This document shows positions 57,295 through 64,000 of a stretch of DNA of 64,000 nucleotides, in pieces. The stretch covers positions 372,001-436,000 of the forward strand of contig NZ_JANYUY010000001.1 of assembly GCF_025060755.1 (NCBI RefSeq), given 5' to 3'. A model generated the notes under the pieces. It had not been told where the DNA came from, did no database searches, and worked only from the letters and a program-made list of their open reading frames with translations. Positions within the stretch are counted from its first letter, which is position 1; the number at the start of each line of letters is the position of its first letter. The translations under genes were made by a program, and so were the position numbers. Source of the stretch: Paenibacillus doosanensis (GTDB lineage: Bacteria; Bacillota; Bacilli; Paenibacillales; NBRC-103111).

Positions 57295-57503
57295 AAATCG
57301 GAATTCCCGCAAGGGGGGAATAAAATATACCCCCGTATCCAAAATCCGGCGAGGAACGGCGGAGAGGACATTGGAATCCGAACAACGATAGACTCGATTT
57401 CAACAAGCGATTGGAAGATCAAATGGACGCCGCAGCGGACTTTTTCACCGTTAACAGATCTTTTTAATACAGTATGGGGTTGAAAAGGGAGGTCGCTTTA
57501 CAG

Positions 57504-58187
57504 ATGGAGAACAGAATCAAAGTGCTGATCGTAGACGATATGGAGGCGCACCGCCGCAGATTGGAGCGGATTATCGCGGGATGCGCGGATATGGAGAGCG
57601 TCGCCTCGGCAGGCTCCGGCTATGAAGCCGTCCTGTACGCCGCCATGCATCAGCCGGACATCGTGCTGATGGATATCGAGATGGAAGACCCGCTCGCCGG
57701 CATTCATGCGGCCAAACAAATTCACGAGAAGCTGCCGCATATGAAAATTATCGTGCTGACCGTGCATAAGGACGACAATATTATATTCGCCGCCTTTCAA
57801 ACGGGCATTATGGACTATATTCTGAAAACCGCGGAGAAGGAAGAAATTATCGAGGCGATCCGTTCGGCCTACCATAACCGCTCGCCGATCCGGCCGATGA
57901 TTGCGGAAAAAATCCGCGAGGAGTTCGTAAGAATCAAGAAAACGGAGACCAGCCTGCTCTATGTCATACAGATTATTTCGGAGCTGACGCCGAGCGAGCT
58001 GCAGGTGCTGAAGCTGCTGTGCGAGAACAAGACGCGCAGGCAAATATCGGAGGAACGCACCGTCGAATACGAGACGATCAAGAAGCAGGTCGGCAGCATT
58101 CTCAAAAAGTTCAAAATGCAAAGCACGGCCGAAGTCGTCGCCTCCGTCAACGAGCTGAAAATATTCGAAGTATTGAAAAAGCTGTAG
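57504..58187 (+). CDS. response regulator with LuxR-type DNA-binding domain
   Basis: This 227-residue regulator has receiver residues 5-125, acidic VDD, phospho-acceptor Asp in DIVLMDIEMEDP and Lys in YILKTAEKEE. The C-terminal LuxR-type helix-turn-helix is at about 160-215 (LTPSELQVLKLLCENKTRRQISEE and EYETIKKQVGSILKKF). GGGAGG lies 11 nt upstream of ATG 57504; an in-frame ATG at 57474 precedes the ribosome site. It is 209 bp after its kinase gene. The expected target is the divergent importer-sulfatase operon and perhaps the lyase gene. Confidence 0.88.
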   Translation: MENRIKVLIVDDMEAHRRRLERIIAGCADMESVASAGSGYEAVLYAAMHQPDIVLMDIEMEDPLAGIHAAKQIHEKLPHMKIIVLTVHKDDNIIFAAFQTGIMDYILKTAEKEEIIEAIRSAYHNRSPIRPMIAEKIREEFVRIKKTETSLLYVIQIISELTPSELQVLKLLCENKTRRQISEERTVEYETIKKQVGSILKKFKMQSTAEVVASVNELKIFEVLKKL

Positions 58188-58200
58188 CTCTCTCTTCTGA

Positions 58201-58284
58201 GCCGAACGTCCCTTGATCAAGCGCCCCCGAAGGTTAGACGCAGACTAACGATCGGAGGCGCGGATCATTCGCGGACGTTCGGGC
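58201..58284 (+). terminator. branched terminator after the two-component genes
   Basis: The outer arms GCC-GAACGTCC and GGACGTTC-GGGC enclose an inner hairpin (GCGCC...GGTTAG / CTAAC...GGCGC); TTTTTG follows the outer arm. It lies 14 bp after the regulator stop. Confidence 0.6.
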
Positions 58285-58384
58285 TTTTTGCATATCGTCC
58301 TTCGCCGCGGACGGCTGCTATGCCTTTAGCTGCGGCTCCCCGCTTATTCCGGGCGCTTTTGCTGGTTCGAGACCTGCCCGCGCA

Positions 58385-58566
58385 TCATATCGGGCGCATA
58401 ACCAGACGATCCTCCCCCGCCCCGAAGCGAGTAAAATGGAGATTCCCGGCCTCATCGAGCGTAACGATATCGAAGGCGGTTTCGGTTAGCGTCCCCTCTT
58501 CCCTCTCCGGCGCCTCGGGAAAATCCCGGTGCGTCTGAGCGTTCAAGGTAGAGACCAGATGCCGTA
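58385..58566 (-). pseudogene. C-terminal remnant of a metallophosphoesterase gene
   Basis: On the minus strand one frame between the EamA gene stop and a TGA at 58387-58385 reads LVSTLNAQTHRDF, then FDIVTLDEAGNLHFTRFGAGEDRLV, then RPI and stop. The FD-I-V-T-L-D...TRFGAGEDR ending is characteristic of calcineurin-like phosphoesterases. No start codon with a ribosome site and no upstream catalytic domain exist, since the preceding sequence belongs to the EamA gene. This looks like the tail left after deletion of an older gene. The family assignment is from memory. Confidence 0.5.
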
Positions 58567-59418
58567 TTAAGCTCCAAACCCGGCGACGATCATAACTCCC
58601 AGTGCGACGATAGCCGAAGATATCACTCTTTTCAAGCCTTGGGCTTCCTTCAATACGAAAATGCCAAGCAATGTCCCGAACACAACGCCGATTTCGCGGA
58701 TCTGAGAAATATGCGATACCGGAGATATGCTCATCGCATACAGAAACAGCAAATAAGAGCCCGGATTAAGAACCGCGCCGATCGCGATCCATTTCCAGTT
58801 CGCCGCCAGCTTCTCCTTCAGACGGTCCATCTTAAGCACCGGCTTGGTAATCCCCAGAACAAACCCGACATTGGCCACCTCCAGCAAGGTTAACGGCGAC
58901 AAATGCTGCAGATTGAGCTTATCGACGAGCACATAGGAGGTCGTGCACAAGCCGACGCTGAACGCAAGCAAAACCGGCTTGAGCTCCACCGCAGCTCCTG
59001 CGCCGAACGTCCATCCGCTCATAATGAAAATGCCGGCGATTATGCAGAACAAACCGAGCCATCCCCACCCGGACAGCGATTCCCCGAGAAAAAACACGCC
59101 GATGGCCGGAATAAGCAGCGTCGAAGTGCCCCTCATGATCGGATACACCTGCGACAGGTCGCCATGCTTGTAGGTTTCGGTCAGCAGCAAGCCGTAGGCG
59201 GCCTGCAAACCTAGCGACAGCGCAATGAGCATATACCCTTCAAGCGATAAAGACGCGCCAGCAATTTCCCATACCGAGGAAGGGAGCAGCAGCAGGACGG
59301 AAGGAACAAGAATCGCCCATAGAAACAAGCCCTTCTCTTCGCTCTTCTTTGCAAATAAATTCCAGACCGCATGAGTAAGTCCGGAACAAATGACCAGCAG
59401 CACCGCAGCAATAATCAA
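58567..59418 (-). CDS. EamA/DMT-superfamily transporter
   Basis: This 283-residue membrane protein of about ten helices has two repeated halves, each with an EamA-like pattern (LTHAVWNLFAKKSEEKGLF; GVFFLGESLSGWGWLGLFCIIAGIF; GIFVLKEAQGLKRVISSAIVALGVMIV). I chose TTG 59418 because AGAGAGGGG lies 8 nt upstream; a longer frame from 59469 lacks a ribosome site and starts with an improbable Cys/Val/Leu run. It lies downstream of the DeoR-type gene on the same strand, beyond that gene's terminator. The substrate is unknown. Confidence 0.85.
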   Translation of the reverse strand: MIIAAVLLVICSGLTHAVWNLFAKKSEEKGLFLWAILVPSVLLLLPSSVWEIAGASLSLEGYMLIALSLGLQAAYGLLLTETYKHGDLSQVYPIMRGTSTLLIPAIGVFFLGESLSGWGWLGLFCIIAGIFIMSGWTFGAGAAVELKPVLLAFSVGLCTTSYVLVDKLNLQHLSPLTLLEVANVGFVLGITKPVLKMDRLKEKLAANWKWIAIGAVLNPGSYLLFLYAMSISPVSHISQIREIGVVFGTLLGIFVLKEAQGLKRVISSAIVALGVMIVAGFGA

Positions 59419-59492
59419 GATTTCATCCCCTCTCTTATCCAACACACATAATAGCACACAAACACACAAATATTCAATATATCAAACAAAAA

Positions 59493-59512
59493 ACCGCCCG
59501 TAATCGGACGGC
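59493..59512 (-). terminator. intrinsic terminator of the second DeoR gene
   Basis: The minus strand has CCGTCCG-ATTA-CGGGCGG (one G-T pair) followed by TTTTTTG, 21 bp after the stop. Confidence 0.7.
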
Positions 59513-59533
59513 TTCTATACACAATAACTCAGA

Positions 59534-60301
59534 TTACTCATACACGATCTCAAGCCCATGGCTCTTGTACCGCTCGACGATCTCTCTGTCGATCAGCGGG
59601 TCTGTTACGTAGCGTTCCACTTCGTCGATGCCGCACACCTTCAGCAGCGAGACGACCTCGAATTTGCTGCTGTCGGCCAACGCGATCGTCCGCTTGGCGT
59701 TTTTGTGCATCAATTTTTTCAACTGCACTTCGCCGATGCCGAAATCGGTAACCCCCGCCTCAAGGGAAATGCCGGAGACGCTCATAAAGAACAAATCGGC
59801 ATGAAACTGCGATACGAACGCTTCGGCCAAATCGCCGATCACGCCCCGCTCCTCGTTGCGAATGACGCCGCCGGTTAAAATAATCGTATAATGCGGCATC
59901 TCTACGAGCTCATTGGCGATCGGCAGCGAATTCGTAATGATCGTCAGCCGTTCGAATTTGGGCTTCAGCGCTTTGGCGAACTCGGTATTCGTCGTGCTGA
60001 CGTCCAGCGCGATCGACTGCCCTTCCGTCACATAGCGGGTGGCGAGTTCTACGAGCTGTCTTTTTTCCTCTACGAATTTCGTCTCCCTGAATGTAAGCGG
60101 CTGCTCCTTCTTATAATCGATTTCCGCGGGAATCGCCCCGCCGTGAACTCGTTTCAGGAAGCCTTCCTTCTCCAGAAACTCCAGGTCCCGGCGAACCGTC
60201 TCGAACGATACGCCGAACATTTCGATCAGTTCGGAGACGACTACCGATTTTTCCTTATGCAATTTTTGAAGAATCGCTTGATGCCTTTGTTGTACGAACA
60301 A
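59534..60301 (-). CDS. DeoR-family transcriptional regulator
   Basis: This 255-residue protein has a helix-turn-helix KSVVVSELIEMFGVSFETVRRDLEFLEKEG and a sensor domain with SIALDVSTTNTEFAKALK and MSVSGISLEAGVTDFGIGEVQLKKL. It begins at TTG 60301 with GGAAAGG about 11 nt upstream. It stands alone between the EamA gene and the EcsC-family gene; its target may be the EamA transporter or a distant sugar operon. It is not closely similar to the DeoR regulator at 18623 beyond family motifs. Confidence 0.9.
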   Translation of the reverse strand: MFVQQRHQAILQKLHKEKSVVVSELIEMFGVSFETVRRDLEFLEKEGFLKRVHGGAIPAEIDYKKEQPLTFRETKFVEEKRQLVELATRYVTEGQSIALDVSTTNTEFAKALKPKFERLTIITNSLPIANELVEMPHYTIILTGGVIRNEERGVIGDLAEAFVSQFHADLFFMSVSGISLEAGVTDFGIGEVQLKKLMHKNAKRTIALADSSKFEVVSLLKVCGIDEVERYVTDPLIDREIVERYKSHGLEIVYE

Positions 60302-60577
60302 ATCATTACATCCTTTCCGGTGGACGGTCGCGGCCCGCCTTCCCTGCCTTGAAACGTATCGTCAAACGTGTTCTCTCACGTATTTTATCATACTGCAGCC
60401 AAGGTTCAAAACGCATCCGCACATAAACGCACAATTCCCCACAATCCTCCCCCGCAAGCGGAGGCCGGAGTCTGTCTTCCCCGCCGAGCAAACCGCTCCA
60501 TTTCGCGATATAATAGAGAAGAGCCGCGCTTCTGCAATCGTATCCCCCTAAGAATGAGAAAAAGGAGGCTTGACCGC

Positions 60578-61357
60578 ATGGACATGAGCGGAAGCATTTA
60601 TGAGCAGCAAACGGCCAGAGCCTTGAAGCGGTGGGAGCTGGAGCTGCTGAAGCCTCCGGGCTTTCTGGAGAAAACGTCCAAGGCCGTCTCGACGCGCATC
60701 AATCAGGTCATCCCGGATAAAGTGCATCAGACGATTACCGCAGCGGTCAAAGGCATCGTCCAAACCGCTTTGTTCAGTATCGAATATATGCCGAAAAACC
60801 CGCCGTTAGCCGGCCTGTCCTTGGCGCTGCGGGATCATAAAGCGGAGGAATTGCTCGGATTTTACAAAAAGCTCGCCGCCGCGGAAGGAGCCGGAACGGG
60901 GGCCGGAGGCATTTTGCTCGGACTGGCCGATTTTCCGATTTTGATCGGGATCAAAATGAAGTTTTTATTCGAGCTGGCTCACGTATACGGGCATTCGACG
61001 CGCGACTACCGGGAGCGGTTATTCGTCTTGTATTTGTTCCAGCTCGCCTTCTCCAGCCCATATAAAAAGCCGGAGCTGCTGCGCAAAATCGCCCTCTGGC
61101 CGGAGACGAAGCGCTCGCTCCCTCCGGCAGAATCGTACGCTCGCCACATCGACTGGCAAGAGCTGCAGCAGGAATACCGCGACACGATCGATTTCCGCAA
61201 AATGCTCCAGCTCGTTCCCGGCATCGGCGCCGTCGTCGGAGCCTGGGCGAATTACGGGCTTCTGGAGGAGCTGGGACGCACGGCGATGAACGGCTACCGG
61301 ATGCGCTGGCTGCAGGAAGCCGGGCGTCAAGCCGAGCCAGGGCGGCTTGACGAATAG
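60578..61357 (+). CDS. EcsC-family protein
   Basis: This 259-residue protein starts at ATG 60578 with AAGGAGG 9 nt upstream; the frame is open back to 60368 but without a ribosome site. The EcsC-family core spans most of the protein: AEGAGTGAGGILLGLADFPILIGIKMKFLFELAHVYGH, YRERLFVLYLFQLAF, and VPGIGAVVGAWANYGLLEELGRTAMNGYRMRWL. Two hydrophobic stretches suggest membrane association. In B. subtilis EcsC is linked with the EcsAB exporter, but no such genes are here. Function unresolved. Confidence 0.85.
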   Translation: MDMSGSIYEQQTARALKRWELELLKPPGFLEKTSKAVSTRINQVIPDKVHQTITAAVKGIVQTALFSIEYMPKNPPLAGLSLALRDHKAEELLGFYKKLAAAEGAGTGAGGILLGLADFPILIGIKMKFLFELAHVYGHSTRDYRERLFVLYLFQLAFSSPYKKPELLRKIALWPETKRSLPPAESYARHIDWQELQQEYRDTIDFRKMLQLVPGIGAVVGAWANYGLLEELGRTAMNGYRMRWLQEAGRQAEPGRLDE

Positions 61358-61363
61358 CAGCGC

Positions 61364-61408
61364 GAAGACCGCCTGACGATGAACGGTTTCATCGCCGAGG
61401 CGGTCTTC
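61364..61408. terminator. hairpin between convergent EcsC-like and HIT genes
   Basis: GAAGACCGCCT and AGGCGGTCTTC arms with an inner GATGAAC/GTTTCATC pairing. There is no strong U-tract, but its position between convergent gene ends suggests transcription termination in both directions. Confidence 0.5.
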
Positions 61409-61413
61409 TGCCA

Positions 61414-61845
61414 TTACGGCAGCCGGCTCTGCAGCTCCGAGCTCAGCCGCTCTCTCGTCAACGCCAGCCGTTTCTTGGCAAGGCCGGCGTAATGCGGCTC
61501 CTGCCATGCAAAGCCGTCTCCGGCATACCGGGGAAATACATGCATATGATAATGCCGCAAATCGTTGAAGGCGCCTCCGTTCTGAATGACGGTGATGCCG
61601 TCCGGACGGTACAGCGCCTTGAGCGCGGCTGATAACAGCGAGGAGGCTCTCATCACCGCTCCGGCCGTCTCTTCGTCCAGTTCGTCGACATCCAGCACAT
61701 GCCGTTTGGGTACTATTAAAGTATGGCCATCCGAGAACGGTTCATGATCCAGAAGACAAGTTACCCACTGATCCTCGTATACGATTTGGGCTTGCTGGAT
61801 GCCAAGAGCCAAACGGCAGCCGAGACATGATTCAGATCGGTTCAA
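61414..61845 (-). CDS. HIT-family nucleotide hydrolase/transferase
   Basis: This 143-residue protein starts at TTG 61845, GGAGGAAT 6-7 nt upstream. The histidine triad is His98-Tyr-His100-Met-His102 in LRHYHMHVFPRY, and the nucleotide-binding part is DHEPFSDGHTLIVPKRHVLDVDEL. Cys7, Cys10 and the triad could form the zinc site seen in some HIT proteins. A purine nucleoside phosphoramidase or dinucleotide hydrolase is the usual role. Confidence 0.9.
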   Translation of the reverse strand: MNRSESCLGCRLALGIQQAQIVYEDQWVTCLLDHEPFSDGHTLIVPKRHVLDVDELDEETAGAVMRASSLLSAALKALYRPDGITVIQNGGAFNDLRHYHMHVFPRYAGDGFAWQEPHYAGLAKKRLALTRERLSSELQSRLP

Positions 61846-61966
61846 AACGATTCCTCCCCCGAAGCTAATCCCATCCCCATTATACCATTTACCGGAACTA
61901 CCGTATGCTGGTACGTTTTTTTCCTCGCGGCTATCTGCACATCGGCTTCCCCGGACTCGCCGTTCG

Positions 61967-62566
61967 TTACTTCGGCGCCGTTACCATACGCATGAGCATT
62001 TCGACCTTCGGAACCCGGTAGCCTGCGCCGTGGTGACCGCTAATGATCATAATGCCGGAGAGCACGGTCAAATATGAAGCGATAAGCTCCTCAGGATCGT
62101 CCGCCGCTATTTCGCCGGCCTGCTGGCCGGCCGCGAACAAGGGAAGCAGCTGCTCGACAAAAGCCTGCATCGGATATTGCTCCAGCAGCCGTTTGGCCTC
62201 CTCCGGAACGCCGTCCGACGTGCGTGCCTGATGAATGAACATGAAGTAAGACGATCCGCCCTCATCCAAAATAGCCTCCGTCAAGGCTCTGATTTTCTCC
62301 AGCGGCGAGCCTTGCAAATGGTTGATCTTGCCCAGCTCCAGCGCGGCTCCTTCCATCGCCTCCCGCACCAGAGCGTTGAACAGCGCGTCTTTGGATTTGA
62401 AGTAGTGGTACAGCAGACCGTGACTGATGCGGGCTTCCGCCGCGATCATGCTCATCTTCGTGCCTGCGCTGCCTTTATGGGCAAAAACCTTCATCGCGGC
62501 CCGCATAATCTGTTCCCTTCGTTCATCGCGAATCTGATGCAATTGTTCATCGTTCAAAGGCGACAA
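61967..62566 (-). CDS. TetR-family transcriptional regulator
   Basis: This 199-residue protein starts at TTG 62566, GAGGGGGAG 5 nt upstream; the longer frame from 62638 has no ribosome site. The helix-turn-helix at about 15-60 reads MRAAMKVFAHKGSAGTKMSMIAAEARISHGLLYHYFKSKDALFNAL. The C-terminal ligand domain is unassigned. It lies 97 bp after the oxidoreductase gene on the same strand and may regulate it. Confidence 0.9.
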   Translation of the reverse strand: MSPLNDEQLHQIRDERREQIMRAAMKVFAHKGSAGTKMSMIAAEARISHGLLYHYFKSKDALFNALVREAMEGAALELGKINHLQGSPLEKIRALTEAILDEGGSSYFMFIHQARTSDGVPEEAKRLLEQYPMQAFVEQLLPLFAAGQQAGEIAADDPEELIASYLTVLSGIMIISGHHGAGYRVPKVEMLMRMVTAPK

Positions 62567-62663
62567 TGGTACTCCCCCTCTATGGTACAGCTCTTTCGAT
62601 ATACAATGAGCGCTGACTATGAGTATACCATGTTTCATATCGCCTTACTTATAACGGCAAATG

Positions 62664-64000
62664 TCATTCGCCGCTCTTTTGCGGAGCAAACGGTTCATAA
62701 GGCAGCCGCGAGAAGGAAGGAACGATCTGATCCCACATCGCTTCGAGATGTTCGCCATATTCCCGGACCAGTTCGTCAAGCAGCTGCTTGCCTTCAGCCG
62801 TAGCATTCAAAATGGGCATAACCGTGTCGAAGCGCAGCATCTCCTCCGGCGTAACCGATAATGTATTGACGGCCCAGTACAGACCGTACAGCTTCTGATT
62901 TTGCGTCGTTCCTTGCTGCAGCAGCAAAGAGATATACCGGCTGGCAAAAGAGATCGCCTTCAGCGGCTCGGCGCCCTCATACTCTACGCCTTCCCACTGC
63001 AGATCGTTGGCGCAGTTGAGCCACCAGGCCGGTTCGATCACATCCTGCAGCCGCCGCAGCACATGCAGCTCGAACCCTTCCTCAGGTACGGACTGCCGCT
63101 CTCTCAGAGTCGCTTCCAGCACCTCGGCCTGAATGGCCGCCACCGTCATCCCTTGGCCGAAGATCGGATCATAGATGCAGATCGCGTCGCCGAGCGCGAG
63201 CAACCCGGACGGCCATTTCTCCATCCGATCATAGCGGCGGCGGTACAGCTCAGGCACGCGGAAACCGCGCGGAGGCGCAAGCGGCTCGAGCTGCCGGACG
63301 ATCGAATCGATCAGCGGCGTCGGAAGCCCCGCTATCTCCCGTTCATAAGCCTCCGCCTCGACGGGAGGATATTGTCCGCCCGGCCGATACAGAAGCATTT
63401 CCGCAACCCCGTTCTCAATAAAGGAAAATACTCCGGTGAACGTACCTTTAGCGGGCTGCCCGGCAATATTGATCGTATCCCATGTTTCCATCAGATGATT
63501 CAAATGAGCGGGCACCTTATAGCGGCGCGTGCTGTAACCGAGCGCTACTTTGAGCAGATCCGGCCGCGGCACCTCGTAACCGGCGGCCTCCAGCCACGGA
63601 GTCAGCTTGGAGCCGCGCCCGCTCGTATCGACGACAAGATCGGCATTCCATGTGCTCTCCGCTCCTCCCCATCCCTTCTCGCGCAGCCGGATTCCCGTAA
63701 CGCGGCTGCGATCCTCGTTCATAAGAAGCCCGGTAACCTCTTGCTTCACTTGTATCCGGACGTTGGCCAACTTCTTCACCTGGTTACGAAACGCCCATTC
63801 CAGCAAAGCTCTGCTGAACTTATAATCATGGCGGGGATTTTGTACATCCAGGCTGCCGTATTGATTGCCGTTATGCAGCCGTTTATTGAATACGGGGAGA
63901 GCGCCGCCGGCCAACAAATCGTCTTCATAACCCGGGAACAGCCGGTTGGTAATCTTCTTGCCGCGTTCCGTAAAACGGTGCGGATGAATCGCTTGCGGCG
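62664..64000 (-). CDS. FAD-dependent oxidoreductase/monooxygenase-like protein (partial, 5' end outside window)
   Basis: The frame remains open to the right edge (segment QAIHPHRFTERGKKITNRLFPGYEDDLL is encoded at 63920-64000), so at least 445 residues are present and the N-terminal FAD-binding motif lies outside. DLVVDTSGRGSKLTPWLEAAGYE and PSGLLALGDAICIYDPIFGQGMTVAAIQAEVLE match the second and third conserved FAD motifs of the geranylgeranyl-reductase/halogenase-like group (GD near the flavin). TTG 63917 is an internal codon, not the start. Substrate unknown. Confidence 0.88.
   Translation of the reverse strand, partial: PQAIHPHRFTERGKKITNRLFPGYEDDLLAGGALPVFNKRLHNGNQYGSLDVQNPRHDYKFSRALLEWAFRNQVKKLANVRIQVKQEVTGLLMNEDRSRVTGIRLREKGWGGAESTWNADLVVDTSGRGSKLTPWLEAAGYEVPRPDLLKVALGYSTRRYKVPAHLNHLMETWDTINIAGQPAKGTFTGVFSFIENGVAEMLLYRPGGQYPPVEAEAYEREIAGLPTPLIDSIVRQLEPLAPPRGFRVPELYRRRYDRMEKWPSGLLALGDAICIYDPIFGQGMTVAAIQAEVLEATLRERQSVPEEGFELHVLRRLQDVIEPAWWLNCANDLQWEGVEYEGAEPLKAISFASRYISLLLQQGTTQNQKLYGLYWAVNTLSVTPEEMLRFDTVMPILNATAEGKQLLDELVREYGEHLEAMWDQIVPSFSRLPYEPFAPQKSGE

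Noticed and set aside
58320-58538. Plus-strand 72-codon frame after the two-component terminator
   Set aside because: The opposite strand carries the phosphoesterase remnant with recognisable residues; the plus frame has no ribosome site.

Overview
The window looks like chromosomal DNA of a spore-forming, moderately GC-rich Gram-positive bacterium, most probably Paenibacillus or a close relative. The basis is strong AGGAGG-type ribosome binding sites, frequent TTG/GTG starts, short intrinsic terminators, homologues of Bacillus spore-surface genes (CgeB, SpsI-L, CotSA, YheC/D), and very large SLH-anchored secreted proteins. No rRNA, tRNA, CRISPR array, phage or plasmid gene was seen.

Layout. 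Positions 1-13,000 hold a spore-surface or cell-surface glycosylation region: a dTDP-rhamnose operon (rfbA-rfbB-rfbD-rfbC-like, then a CgeB-like protein running off the left edge), five further glycosyltransferase modules in four genes, two methyltransferases and two small beta-rich proteins. Several of these genes have upstream sequences matching the late mother-cell sigma-K pattern AC-N17-CATANNNTA. Positions 13,000-19,700 carry a hybrid histidine kinase with an OmpR-type regulator, and a DeoR regulator with a ROK sugar kinase. Positions 20,000-28,500 carry a secreted four-repeat protein, two MarR regulators and a multidrug-efflux operon (MarR, two adaptors, MFS pump, secreted protein). A 31-bp palindromic operator recurs three times here. 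Positions 28,700-33,900 are one gene for a 1,710-residue repetitive protein containing eight near-identical 120-bp units, again with a sigma-K-like promoter. Then come a murE homologue, a split chromate transporter, a CotSA-like glycosyltransferase, a YheC/D-type ATP-grasp protein, tag, an AraC regulator and a divergent pyruvate kinase.

Positions 43,000-58,300 look like a polysaccharide-utilisation locus: a 2,526-residue SLH-anchored family 8 polysaccharide lyase with a catabolite-repression site, a cytoplasmic sulfatase, a three-gene carbohydrate ABC importer and a divergent two-component system. The inferred path is extracellular cleavage, uptake of sulfated oligosaccharides and cytoplasmic desulfation. 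The right end has a remnant of a phosphoesterase gene, an EamA-type transporter, a second DeoR regulator, an EcsC-family protein, a HIT hydrolase, a TetR regulator and an FAD-dependent oxidoreductase running off the right edge.

The least conventional signal is a dispersed repeat of about 170-245 bp in three copies (19,707, 28,519, 39,608). All copies have the same orientation and each abuts the U-tract of an intrinsic terminator of a minus-strand gene. The third copy has also supplied the last 30 codons of the ATP-grasp gene.
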